48,715 nucleotides of DNA from Magnetococcales bacterium (GCA_015229115.1 JADGCH010000013.1:1-48715), one strand, 5' to 3'; positions 34,396 through 42,654 are shown, counted from the first letter of the stretch. A program made the numbers and translations. Notes: generated by a model not told the origin, from the letters alone.

Positions 34396-35169
34396 ATGAA
34401 AGCGTACTCTTCCGTTAAGGCAAAACATCCCTGTTTGACCGTTCATCAGGATGCCGATTCGTTGCCTTCCTATCGTATCGTCCAGGATCTAGCCATTCCC
34501 TCCTACCTGGAACAGACCTATTGGTGGGCCTATATTCATCCCAATGGGGTACGCCTGTTTGAACGGCAATGGTTGGTTAACCTGATTCTATGGGGTAATT
34601 TCGCGGCGCTGCGTGATGTTGTCCTTGATGAAGTCAAGGCCGACAACCCGATGCGTGTGTTGCAGGTGGCTTGTGTTTATGGTGACTTTACCCCTCGTTT
34701 GTCGCAGGTGCTGGACCATTCGGCCCGGCTTGACGTGGTCGATGTGGCACCGGTGCAGTTGGCTAATCTAAGCCGCAAATTAGGTGGCAGCTCGTGTGAG
34801 CATAGTCATGTTCATCTGCACCACCAAGACTCAACCGCGCTTTCGTTTCGTGATGATCTGTTCGATCAGGTCATCCTGTTTTTTCTGTTGCACGAGCAAC
34901 CGGCCGGTGCCCGCAGCCGCACCCTGTTGGAGGCTCTAAGAGTGACCAAGCCAGGTGGGCGTGTCATCATCGTTGATTACCATGGCCCACACCGTTTCAA
35001 TCCCTTTCGCTATATCATGTGGCCTATTTTGGCCTTTCTGGAACCGTTCGCCATGGATCTGTGGAAACGGGAGATCAACGACTGGATCCCCCGCGGTATC
35101 CCGCTGACCCGTGTGCATCAGGAACTTTTTTTCGGTGGTTTATACCAGAAGGTTGTCATGACGCGATGA
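34396..35169 (+). CDS. rquA: Rhodoquinone biosynthesis methyltransferase-like enzyme RquA
   Basis: The 257-residue protein matches RquA in its distinctive parts: YLEQTYWWAYIHPNGVRLFE, RQWLVNLILWGNFAALRD, the altered SAM motif VLQVACVYGDFTPRL (not the usual DxGxGxG), LDVVDVAPVQLANL, FFLLHEQPAGARSRTL and a C-terminal FFGGLYQKVVM. RquA converts ubiquinone to rhodoquinone, the low-potential electron carrier for fumarate reduction in anaerobic respiration. A start at 34396 has AAGG 8 bases upstream; a GTG two codons earlier is possible. Followed 13 bases later by a deacetylase gene. Confidence 0.92.
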   Translation: MKAYSSVKAKHPCLTVHQDADSLPSYRIVQDLAIPSYLEQTYWWAYIHPNGVRLFERQWLVNLILWGNFAALRDVVLDEVKADNPMRVLQVACVYGDFTPRLSQVLDHSARLDVVDVAPVQLANLSRKLGGSSCEHSHVHLHHQDSTALSFRDDLFDQVILFFLLHEQPAGARSRTLLEALRVTKPGGRVIIVDYHGPHRFNPFRYIMWPILAFLEPFAMDLWKREINDWIPRGIPLTRVHQELFFGGLYQKVVMTR

Positions 35170-35182
35170 CTGGAGTTGAGCC

Positions 35183-36178
35183 ATGAATCCCTTAGTCTCT
35201 GTCCACATCGGCGATGAGATTGGTCGTTATGGTTTTGGCGATCATCATCCGTTTGGCCCCCACCGCATGCGTGTATTCTGGGATGAGGCGCAACGCCAGG
35301 GTTTGCACATGCTGGTACGCCTTTGTGATCCGGTTGCAGCGGATCAATCGATCCTTGAGCTGTTTCATAAAAATGGTTACGTTGAACAGGTCAAGCGGCA
35401 ATCCGTGACGGGAAGTGGCTATCTGGACGATGGTGATACGCCTGCTTTCGTTGGTGTCTACCAGGCAGCTTCCCACGTGGTAGGTTCGGTCGTCGATGCT
35501 GTCGATAGCCTGATGTCAGGTCGTTATCGCCGCGCCTTTATTCCAATCGCCGGTTTGCACCACGCACGACCCGAACGTGCCTCTGGTTTTTGTGTATTCA
35601 ATGACTGTGGCGTGGCCATACGGGTGTTGCGGCAGCAGTTTGGCGTGCGGCGTGTTGCCTACGTAGACATCGATGCCCATCATGGCGACGGCGTTTTCTA
35701 TCCTTTCGAAGAGGATCCGGATCTCATTTTTGCCGATATCCATGAGGATGGTCGTTATCTCTACCCCGGTACCGGTCATGCTGATGAGACCGGTCGTGGT
35801 GCCGCCATCGGTACCAAGCTGAACATTCCGCTACCACCGGGAGCCGATGACGATCTGTTCTTTCAAAACTGGCCACGTGTGGAAGCGCTGCTGCGCCAAT
35901 ATCATCCTGAATTTATTATCCTGCAGTGCGGTACAGACTCGATTCTCGGTGATCCTATCACCCATCTGGCTTTTTCAACCGCTGCTCATGCCCACGCTGC
36001 GGCCAGGTTGGCCCATCTGGCCGAGGAGATTGGACACGGTCGCCTGCTGGCTGTCGGAGGAGGGGGCTACAATACCCTCAATATCGCTAAAGGGTGGTGT
36101 GCTGTGGTGCGTAGTCTGGTTGAGACGCCTATGCGCAGTGATCTATCCATCAGTTCCCGTGCAGGAATGCTATCGTGA
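35183..36178 (+). CDS. Histone deacetylase-family (AcuC/HdaH-like) hydrolase
   Basis: The 331-residue enzyme has the HDAC fold signature with Zn/catalytic residues: GLHHARPERASGFCVFND (His pair near 125), VAYVDIDAHHGDGV (Asp and His ligands near 160), YPGTGHADETGRG and the C-terminal LLAVGGGGYNTLNIAKGW. Bacterial members deacetylate acetyl-lysines or small acetylated amines; the target is unknown. It lies in the rquA operon and overlaps cobA by GTGA. Confidence 0.93.
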   Translation: MNPLVSVHIGDEIGRYGFGDHHPFGPHRMRVFWDEAQRQGLHMLVRLCDPVAADQSILELFHKNGYVEQVKRQSVTGSGYLDDGDTPAFVGVYQAASHVVGSVVDAVDSLMSGRYRRAFIPIAGLHHARPERASGFCVFNDCGVAIRVLRQQFGVRRVAYVDIDAHHGDGVFYPFEEDPDLIFADIHEDGRYLYPGTGHADETGRGAAIGTKLNIPLPPGADDDLFFQNWPRVEALLRQYHPEFIILQCGTDSILGDPITHLAFSTAAHAHAAARLAHLAEEIGHGRLLAVGGGGYNTLNIAKGWCAVVRSLVETPMRSDLSISSRAGMLS

Positions 36179-36966
36179 TCGCACCAGGAAGCGTGGTGTT
36201 GGTGGGCGCAGGTCCGGGTGATCCAGATCTGTTGACCTTGGCCGCTCTCAAGGCCTTGCAACAGGCCGATGTGGTCGTCCACGATGCCTTGGTATCACCG
36301 GAGATTCTCGATTTGATCCCGGCATCGTGCCAGCGTCTGTTTGCTGGCAAACGCGGTGGTATTCCTTCTATTGAACAGTCTGATATTTCCGACACACTGG
36401 TGCGACTGGCCCAGGCTGGCAAGCGGGTGGTGCGTCTCAAAGGTGGTGATCCGTTCGTGTTCGGCCGTGGTGGGGAAGAAGCGCTGCATTTGGCCCAGCA
36501 TGGCATACCGTTTCGGGTGGTCCCCGGTTTGACAGCTGGTATTGCTGGACCGGCTTATGCCGGTATTCCAGTGACCCATCGCGATGTCAATGCCAATGTG
36601 GCCTTTATCACCGGCCATGAATCGGCCGAGAATGCCCCATTCAATACCGAATCCCTGTCAACGCGTATAGACTGGGAGAGCATCGCCCGTACCTTTCCGG
36701 TGTTGGTGCTCTATATGGCGATGGAAAATCTGTCTCTGGTGACAGAGCGGCTGATGCAGGGCGGGTGCGCTGCCGATACGCCCATGGCTGTTATTTGCTG
36801 GGCCACCACCCGCCGCCAGCAAACCCTGACCACAACACTGGCACAGGCTGTCCATGATGTTCAGCAGCATAACCTGAAGCCGCCAGCCATTGTCGTCATT
36901 GGTGAAGTGGTGCGGTTGCGTCAGCAACTGGCATGGTTTGAGGAACAGTCGGAGGAGGGATCATGA
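36175..36966 (+). CDS. cobA: Uroporphyrinogen-III C-methyltransferase (SUMT)
   Basis: The 263-residue protein begins SVVLVGAGPGDPDLLTL and contains VVRLKGGDPFVFGRGGEE near residue 85 and GIPVTHRDVN near 130, the SUMT family signatures. It methylates uroporphyrinogen III at C2 and C7 to precorrin-2, the branch point to sirohaem, cobalamin and haem d1. It is the single-domain form, without CysG dehydrogenase or ferrochelatase. The GTG start overlaps the deacetylase stop. The next gene overlaps its stop by ATGA. Confidence 0.95.
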   Translation: MIAPGSVVLVGAGPGDPDLLTLAALKALQQADVVVHDALVSPEILDLIPASCQRLFAGKRGGIPSIEQSDISDTLVRLAQAGKRVVRLKGGDPFVFGRGGEEALHLAQHGIPFRVVPGLTAGIAGPAYAGIPVTHRDVNANVAFITGHESAENAPFNTESLSTRIDWESIARTFPVLVLYMAMENLSLVTERLMQGGCAADTPMAVICWATTRRQQTLTTTLAQAVHDVQQHNLKPPAIVVIGEVVRLRQQLAWFEEQSEEGS

Positions 36967-37388
36967 ACAACAGGTCATGGTGGTGGTTGATGGTCGTTGG
37001 CAGCATCATGGTAGCCGGAGAGGCCGTCGCCGACGGTGCTCGTGCCCTGCACGGTGGTCAGTTACAGAAGGGTGGTAAGCACTACTACGAGATGGTGGTG
37101 CACGAAGTGGATCCGGCCTTGCGTACCCAGGAAGTGGTTCTTTATGTCTATGATCTACAGGGAAAACCTAAAAGGACTCAACAGGTTACTGCACGAGCGG
37201 TGGCGGTTTCCGGTCGTGAGAAGGTAAGTATTGACCTACCGTCAATCGGCGACAACCGTCTGGCAGGAAGTGCCATGTTCAAGCCGCAGCCGGATACACG
37301 TCTCCTGGTAACCACCAGCTGGTCAGACGATCAATTTCCCGAGCAGGTCAAGTTCACGATGGGTACGGGCAAGGCTACTGGCAAATAG
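36963..37388 (+). CDS. Hypothetical exported protein, 141 residues
   Basis: Signal peptide at residues 1-23 (three Trp then a hydrophobic stretch ending AVA). The mature part is a small beta-rich domain, with VVLYVYDLQGKPKRTQQVTARAV and the C-terminal GSAMFKPQPDTRLLVTTSW. No conserved catalytic motif and no Cys. It is the last gene of the rquA-deacetylase-cobA unit, with a strong GGAGGAGGG site. It resembles small periplasmic efflux- or metal-related beta proteins only loosely. Function unknown. Confidence 0.7.
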   Translation: MNNRSWWWLMVVGSIMVAGEAVADGARALHGGQLQKGGKHYYEMVVHEVDPALRTQEVVLYVYDLQGKPKRTQQVTARAVAVSGREKVSIDLPSIGDNRLAGSAMFKPQPDTRLLVTTSWSDDQFPEQVKFTMGTGKATGK

Positions 37389-37405
37389 TTTCTCATGCCC
37401 TCTGA

Positions 37406-37687
37406 CTATATGGATTGTTGTGAGGGTGAATGGGTCTTAAGCCAATCTGCCAGAGCATCATTCATCCGAGTCTGCCATCCTTTTCCGGTGGCACGGAAAG
37501 CGGTGATGATTTCGGCGTTGAAACGAACGGTGGTAGAAACCTTTTTGCCACTGTTGGCAGGACGACCACGACGAATCAGTTGGCCATCCCGGTAAAGGTC
37601 TGCTTGTTGGAACCAGTCATCGGTTAATTCTGGAGCATCATCTGGGTCAACCCAAGTGGATGTGGTATCTGGCTTGTTCGCGTTCAT
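37406..37687 (-). CDS. brnA: BrnA-like antitoxin
   Basis: The 93-residue protein has a Pro/Asp-rich start (DPDDAPELTDDWFQQADLY) typical of BrnA and the ribbon-helix-helix part near residues 45-85 (KVSTTVRFNAEIITAF, then WQTRMNDALADWLK). BrnA binds and neutralises the BrnT RNase and represses its own operon. The frame overlaps brnT by 41 bases. GAGGAAAG lies upstream of its ATG. Confidence 0.88.
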   Translation of the reverse strand: MNANKPDTTSTWVDPDDAPELTDDWFQQADLYRDGQLIRRGRPANSGKKVSTTVRFNAEIITAFRATGKGWQTRMNDALADWLKTHSPSQQSI

Positions 37688-37919
37688 TGGCTTTCCTCAG
37701 TGAGATGATATGCTGGGTGTTGCCACGCGGCGTCCAAACCAAGACCATCATTCGACCCTCCAGCATGCCGACTGTGATGAATCGAGGTTCCCCATAATCT
37801 TTGCGCTCATCCTGACAGGTGTACTGCTCACTCGCAAAAATCTCTGGAGCACGAAGGAAGTCAAGTCCTTGTTCCTCAAGAGTCTTATCCCGCTTGGCTG
37901 GGTCGTAAGTGATCTTCAT
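37647..37919 (-). CDS. brnT: BrnT-like ribonuclease toxin
   Basis: The 90-residue protein shows the BrnT pattern: ITYDPAKRDKTLEEQGLDFL, APEIFAS, YGEPRFITVGMLEGRMMVLVWTPRG and IISLRKANEREQARYH. BrnT is a RelE-fold RNase that blocks translation. Its ATG at 37919 lies almost at the predicted transcription start (promoter 37927-37955), and no ribosome site is visible. The transcript may therefore be leaderless. A longer frame up to 38030 exists but would pass through that promoter. Confidence 0.88.
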   Translation of the reverse strand: MKITYDPAKRDKTLEEQGLDFLRAPEIFASEQYTCQDERKDYGEPRFITVGMLEGRMMVLVWTPRGNTQHIISLRKANEREQARYHIHLG

Positions 37920-37926
37920 GGGTCTT

Positions 37927-37955
37927 ATTGTAGTAACACTGATCGATGAATGCAA
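37927..37955 (-). promoter_or_regulatory. Promoter of the brnTA toxin-antitoxin operon
   Basis: On the minus strand, TTGCAT (37955-37950), a 17-base spacer and TACAAT (37932-37927). The expected start is near 37920, one base from the brnT ATG. BrnA autorepression would act here. Confidence 0.6.
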
Positions 37956-38030
37956 CCTTGGAAAAAGCAGTTGTTGACAACAATGCGATAAGAAATGCTT
38001 CACATTTTGAAAAAACTTGACAATAGCCAT

Positions 38031-38314
38031 AGAAAAACTGTTGTATGACGACGTGTGTCTGATTGGTGGCGGCTATTGGTATGGCTATGGTTTGAGAGGC
38101 TATATTAATGTCGCATGACAATTACGACGCATTCCAAAATCTCCAAGTCACGTTGAACCAACACGGCGGGAAAGGTACGAGCATCATGACTGTCACCACA
38201 AATTATCACACTTATCCAAAATAATCTTTTAGGGTGCGTCCTCCGTCAGAACAGGGCAGAATGGGATTGTAAAAATTACCACTACCTCAATCGTTCTTCC
38301 GGAGAACCCTTCCA
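38031..38314. other. Non-coding stretch between brnT and the IS remnant
   Basis: About 280 bases hold no gene I can support. A 37-codon frame from 38109 lacks a ribosome site and homology. The last 90 bases (from about 38230, GGGTGCGTCCTCCGTCAG) may be the outer end of the IS remnant that follows. No hairpin terminator or tRNA is visible. Confidence 0.4.
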
Positions 38315-38380
38315 TGATAAAGACTGCCAGCCTATTTAGTCAACTGTTTGGTCACTTTCTGTCTTGGCTCCCTATTTAAC
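38315..38380 (+). pseudogene. N-terminal remnant of an IS4-family (DUF4372) transposase
   Basis: The first 14 residues, MIKTASLFSQLFGH, match the start of IS4-family transposases carrying DUF4372 (MI+TASLFSQLL). The frame ends after 21 residues and the rest of the element is missing. The tail of the CDF gene overlaps it by 5 bases on the opposite strand, so a deletion joined the two. Confidence 0.6.
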
Positions 38381-39632
38381 TGGACAAGAATCGGCGCGGT
38401 GGGTGACAAACTAGTTCCTCTAAAGCACTCTTCACCTGTTCGTGGAGAGTTATATACACTTCAACTCCAGCATTGGACAGGACGAAGGCCATGCCTTTTC
38501 CCTCAATACTATGCTGCGTTAGGACAATATCTACTTTTTGGTTGACCAACCACTTACCGAGTTGAATTCCCCGTCCATGTTCAAGCTCCAAGAATGGATT
38601 CTCATGAATAACCTCTAAACTAGATTGACCACTAGGCAGGGAGATAGTACACAGGAGAAAGTGTTGAGCATGGCAAAAGCAGTCTGCAAGCACGATTCCA
38701 TTCTCAGCCACAGGCAGAGCACAAACCACATGGTCTTGGACTTCGCTGGTGTCATGGATGATTAGCTTTTCCACATAAGGAATCTCACGCCGAATGCTCT
38801 CCTCCATCCGACGACAAGCAGTTTCCGATTTATTTTTATCATTGGTTCGCAAGCTTAAATCTGCTTCAATAAAACGATATCTTCCAGCGTTACGACCTAT
38901 AACAGACTTAACATGGATGGTCAGCGGGTCCAGTTCAAGGATGGCCAAAACTGTTTGTAATGTCTTTGCATCCAAACTGGCGTCCAACAAAGCCAGGAGT
39001 GCTGACTTCATCAGTTCCCAACCAGTCATGCCAATGAATACGACCACCAGTAAACTGGCCCATCGGTCCAAATCCCAGCCGATTGATTGTCCTATCAAAC
39101 CTAACAATACGGCACCAGAGGAAAAAGCATGGGAACGGAATTCCTTAGCGGCGGCAATAATGCTTGGAGAATTTGCATGTTTGCCAATTCTCAATTGATA
39201 AATGCTAAATACAACAGGAATGGCTAAAGAAAAAATTACTCCAACCAATACACCTAACGTCACTTGAATGTTTTTAGGAGAAGAGAGAATGGATTCTCTG
39301 ATGATTTCATAGCCAGCAAGAAAAATAAGCAACGCGATAATCAATGCGACGATGTTTTCAATTTTGTACAAGCCATAAGGAAAATTAGCCGACTTGCGTT
39401 CCGACAGCCTAAGGCCCGCTACCACACCGGCGGAACCAATTAAATCTACACCATTATGAATTGCCTCTGCGGTAACAGCAGTGCTACCTGAAATAAATCC
39501 CACAACAGCATTGAGCAAGACGAGAAGTATGTTGATGCCTACTGCCATCCATCCAACACGTTCTATCTCTAATGATGATAGTTGTTTGTCAGTTTGTTTT
39601 GTTAACCATAGTGCATAAATTTTTTTCAACAT
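38376..39632 (-). CDS. CDF cation transporter fused to a NifX/NifB-like C-terminal domain
   Basis: The 418-residue protein has six membrane helices (about 25-210) of the cation diffusion facilitator type, then a cytoplasmic CDF domain (to about 290). A dinitrogenase Fe-Mo-cofactor-type domain follows (about 300-400; CALPVAENGIVLADCFCHAQHF, ELEHGRGIQLGKWL). The transport site is half altered: TM2 keeps His59 and Asp63, but the TM5 pair usually His/Asp reads Glu164 and His168. Fe, Zn, Co or Mn may be the substrate. Gene composition is much more AT-rich than its neighbours and it sits between two decayed insertion sequences. It is probably acquired. Confidence 0.85.
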   Translation of the reverse strand: MLKKIYALWLTKQTDKQLSSLEIERVGWMAVGINILLVLLNAVVGFISGSTAVTAEAIHNGVDLIGSAGVVAGLRLSERKSANFPYGLYKIENIVALIIALLIFLAGYEIIRESILSSPKNIQVTLGVLVGVIFSLAIPVVFSIYQLRIGKHANSPSIIAAAKEFRSHAFSSGAVLLGLIGQSIGWDLDRWASLLVVVFIGMTGWELMKSALLALLDASLDAKTLQTVLAILELDPLTIHVKSVIGRNAGRYRFIEADLSLRTNDKNKSETACRRMEESIRREIPYVEKLIIHDTSEVQDHVVCALPVAENGIVLADCFCHAQHFLLCTISLPSGQSSLEVIHENPFLELEHGRGIQLGKWLVNQKVDIVLTQHSIEGKGMAFVLSNAGVEVYITLHEQVKSALEELVCHPPRRFLSS

Positions 39633-39652
39633 TGATAAAGCTAATCTAACCT

Positions 39653-39679
39653 GTTATAGTCACGCCTTCTGCTATACAA
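39653..39679 (-). promoter_or_regulatory. Candidate promoter of the CDF gene
   Basis: Minus strand TTGTAT (39679-39674), a short 15-base spacer and TATAAC (39658-39653), about 20 bases before the ATG. The spacer is short for sigma-70. Confidence 0.35.
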
Positions 39680-39893
39680 TACTCCATCATTGTAGTCAGT
39701 CATGTATCGCTGGCTTATACGGTGAAGTGTCTTGCCTCCCAGTCCCCCTGGACACGGAAAGGTCGGTTCAGTTTGGTGGCTTCCCGCCGAGCGTGTGGGA
39801 AGCCAACCGGGAATATAAATGAACGAACGACCTTTGTGTGGGGTTCCGGGGGCGCCACGCGCAAAGGTGGAGCGCCCACTTTATGCTTCCCGG

Positions 39894-40427
39894 TCATCCA
39901 TGACGGTCATGCCGCCACCAGGCCTTGTTCACCCCAGCGGCCGCATAGCTGGAAGTCAGGTGCAACCCAAGCAAATAACGGGAAAAACAGTCGATCACCG
40001 TCACTGCGTACCACCAGCCGTGACCCGGAATATGAATATAGGTCACATCAGCCTGCCACAGATCGTTGGGCCTCTGAGGCAGCAGATCGAACAGCCGGGC
40101 CGCCTGGTAAAGTTCCGCAATGCGGGATTTTGGCTTCTGCAACAGGCCGAGTTCCCTCAGGATCCGGTAGACCTGCTTGTTGGAAACCTGGATCCCATCC
40201 CGACGACACACCACAGCCAGCCTTTTATACCCCCACATCGGATAGCGCTCCGCCGTCGCACGGACCTCGGCGATCAGCCTCTCCTGGAGCGGAGTCCTTT
40301 TGGGACCCGGCCTGCGGCGCTGCTCTGCGACAACAGCTCGATAATACCACGACGATCCGCCGATGCCCAACCATTTCAATACCTTCGTCCGGAGGACTAC
40401 GGGATTGGATGCGCACATGGCCGTCAA
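39894..40427 (-). pseudogene. IS3-family transposase OrfB, truncated
   Basis: The fragment has the HTH_21 region (RYPMWGYKRLAVVCRRDG, VYRILRELGLL) and the beginning of the integrase core (DLWQADVTYIHIPGHGWWY, with the first catalytic Asp). The second Asp and the Glu are missing, because the homology ends near LTSSYAAAG and about half the domain is deleted. It cannot be an active transposase. Confidence 0.85.
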
Positions 40428-40461
40428 TTCCTGCCGGAAATTGTCGTCGATGGCAGGACGG

Positions 40462-40754
40462 CATCATTTTTTTTAGGATCATGTTGGCAATGGTCAACTC
40501 ACCGATCACACGATCACGCTCACTCACCGCCTGTTCCAGACCGACCAAACGCCGCACCTCCTCTTTTCCGCAGCGCTTTCCGGATGCCAAACCGGCTTTC
40601 CCGGCGGCTATGAAGTCATCCTTCCACTGGTTCAAGGTATTGGCGCTGATCCCGTGGCGCCGGGCCAAGACCGCGTTGCCGGTTCCTCACGTAGCAACAA
40701 AGCTAACACGATTTCCGTGCGCTTCTCAGGGGTCAAATCGGATGCCCTTGCCAT
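40462..40754 (-). pseudogene. IS3-family transposase OrfA, frameshifted
   Basis: The product starts at ATG 40754 (MARASDLTPEKRTEIVLALL) behind GGAGAC. It then shifts frame near 40675-40690, where the helix-turn-helix (LARRHGISANTLNQWKDDF) continues in another frame. The homology ends near the A8 run at 40465-40472, a typical slippage site. Confidence 0.75.
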
Positions 40755-40834
40755 CTCTTGGGTCTCCTATTCGTATCGGTTGTTGGGCTCATTATCCCAA
40801 ACTCACCGTTTCCGGGAAACCGGGGGCAAGACAG

Positions 40835-42556
40835 TCAAACGCGCCACCGCTGCTCCAGTAGCTCGGCAAACGATGCGGCGGCAATCGGCTTGCTGAAGTA
40901 GTAGCCCTGAAACTGGTCACAGCCATGCTCTTTCAGGAAATCTAGGTGTTGGGCTGTTTCAACTCCCTCAGCGATGACTCGAATACCAAGGCTGTGGGCC
41001 ATGGAGATGATGGCACGCACAATGGCAGCATCGTCGGAACCCTGGGTGAAGTTACCCATGAAAGAACGATCAATCTTGAGATTGTCGATGGGAAACTGCT
41101 TGAGATAGTTGAGTGATGAGTAGCCGGTGCCAAAATCATCGACCGAAATGGAAATGCCTTTATCGTGCAACTGCTTCAGAACGCGAATGGCATGATCGAC
41201 ATTGGTCATCATGAGACTTTCAGTAATTTCCAGGTCGAGATTCTGGGCAGCAAGACCGGTTTCGTCAAGGATGCGTTCCACAGTCAGCAACAGATTTCCC
41301 TTCTGAAACTGTCGAGCCGACAAATTGACGGCCACGCGCAAAGGGCCTAATCCCTGCTGCAGCCACTGCTGGGTTTGGCGACACGATTCGTGCAGAATCC
41401 ATTCACCGATCGGTACAATCAGGCCAGTCTCTTCAGCCAGTGGGATGAACTGGTCTGGTGGGATCAGTCCGATACCGGGCTGCTGCCAGCGAATCAGCGT
41501 TTCCATGCCAACCACCTGGCCTGTATCAACCTGCACCTTAGCCTGATAGAATGGAATGAATTCATTTTGTTCCAGGGCACGGCGCAAACTTTGTTCGAGC
41601 AGGATGCGCCTGGTTGCCTCGACACCCATGGCCGATGTATAGAATTGGTAGGTATTGCGGCCGGCCTTTTTTGCCCGTCCCATGGCTAAATAGGCGTGTT
41701 TGATCAGCATTTCAGCCGTATCGCCATCCGATGGGAAAATAGCAATGCCAATGCTGGCAGTTACCACAAACTGATTCCCATCGATCAGGCACGGTTCAGA
41801 AGTGGCCGCCAGCAGTTTTTTGGCGACATGCACGGTATTCTGCATCCGATCCACGCCACGCACAACAATGCCAAACTCATCTCCCATCATGCGGCCAATG
41901 CTGTCGCTATCCCGCAACGCCGTCCGCAGCCGAACAGCAATGGCCTGCAACACCTGATCTCCTATGGGATGACCGGCACTGTCGTTGATGGGTTTAAAGT
42001 GGTCCAGCCCCAGCAGCAGGACAGCGAACTTTTCCTGCGATCGTTCTGCGTGGACCAGTACCTGTTCCAAACGATCCTGATACAGCTTTCGTGTCGGCAA
42101 TTGTGTCAGCAAATCGTGGTAGGCGGTATAATGGAGTGATTCGTCGTCTCCGCCAGTATTACCGACATGATGACAGGCAACAATGTAGTAGGCCAGCTGA
42201 CCATGGAGACTATGAACCGCTGTAACCGTGAGATCCTCCAGGTAGCTGGTACCATCGTTGCGTTGGTTGCGCACTTGTCCATGCCATTGTCCCTGTTGCT
42301 GGACAACATCCCATATCTGCTGCTGTGAGGTGTGTGATGGTTCCCCAGTCCGTAACAGCTGGACCTGTCTGCCAATAACGTCTGCTACAGTCAGACCAGT
42401 CATTCGACTGAAGGCCGGATTAATGGCTTGTACCACGCCCTGGGCATCAACCATCGTCACCCCATCCATGGTGTTCTGGTAGAGACGGGTAAACAGATGC
42501 AGCAGATGGACACGTTTCTCACTGTCGCTGATCATGACTGGAACAACATCCTGCAT
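40835..42556 (-). CDS. PAS-GGDEF-EAL c-di-GMP signalling protein
   Basis: The 573-residue cytoplasmic protein has a PAS domain (about 20-125), a GGDEF domain (about 140-300) and an EAL domain (about 310-565). The cyclase motif is degenerate: MGDEF (224-228) in place of GGDEF, with RDSD before it. The EAL domain keeps its key residues (ETL at 352-354, NLSARQF, EITES, DDFGTGYSS, EGVET). It probably works as a phosphodiesterase with a regulatory GGDEF. The stop codon sits one base from the IS end. The start may be the ATG at 42535 (MISDS), as neither has a strong ribosome site. Confidence 0.93.
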   Translation of the reverse strand: MQDVVPVMISDSEKRVHLLHLFTRLYQNTMDGVTMVDAQGVVQAINPAFSRMTGLTVADVIGRQVQLLRTGEPSHTSQQQIWDVVQQQGQWHGQVRNQRNDGTSYLEDLTVTAVHSLHGQLAYYIVACHHVGNTGGDDESLHYTAYHDLLTQLPTRKLYQDRLEQVLVHAERSQEKFAVLLLGLDHFKPINDSAGHPIGDQVLQAIAVRLRTALRDSDSIGRMMGDEFGIVVRGVDRMQNTVHVAKKLLAATSEPCLIDGNQFVVTASIGIAIFPSDGDTAEMLIKHAYLAMGRAKKAGRNTYQFYTSAMGVEATRRILLEQSLRRALEQNEFIPFYQAKVQVDTGQVVGMETLIRWQQPGIGLIPPDQFIPLAEETGLIVPIGEWILHESCRQTQQWLQQGLGPLRVAVNLSARQFQKGNLLLTVERILDETGLAAQNLDLEITESLMMTNVDHAIRVLKQLHDKGISISVDDFGTGYSSLNYLKQFPIDNLKIDRSFMGNFTQGSDDAAIVRAIISMAHSLGIRVIAEGVETAQHLDFLKEHGCDQFQGYYFSKPIAAASFAELLEQRWRV

Positions 42557-42637
42557 ACAAGATTGTTAAGGTAAGTTGAAACACAAGCCCTTCTGGGGTA
42601 CTATAGCGCAAATGGACCGCAACATGCAATCAATTGT

Positions 42638-42654
42638 TATAATTTTGTTATAGT
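42638..42654 (+). promoter_or_regulatory. Candidate -10 boxes for trmJ
   Basis: TATAAT (42638-42643) and TATAGT (42649-42654) lie about 15-25 bases before the trmJ ATG. Weak TGGACC at 42613 could be a -35. The 110-base gap between the divergent genes holds little else. Confidence 0.35.

Larger units (their letters stand above)
39728..40833 (-). mobile_element. Decayed IS3-family insertion sequence
   Basis: Ends match as an imperfect inverted repeat: TGTCTTGCCTCCC at 39728 and the complement of TGTCTTGCCCCCG at 40833, both starting with the IS3-type TG. The 1106-bp length is below the usual 1.2-1.5 kb. orfA is frameshifted and orfB lacks most of its DDE domain. No target duplication is visible. 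Its right end lies one base from the stop codon of the GGDEF-EAL gene. Confidence 0.85.

Noticed and set aside
38109-38225. Short plus-strand frame downstream of brnT
   Set aside because: No ribosome site, no similarity and no conserved pattern.
38376-39632. Magnetosome CDF (MamB/MamM)
   Set aside because: The NifX-like C-terminal domain and absence of other mam genes in the window do not support a magnetosome role.
39722-40861. Plus-strand frame of 379 codons across the IS element
   Set aside because: It is antisense to the IS transposase fragments and low in complexity, with no homology; a shadow of the GC-rich element.
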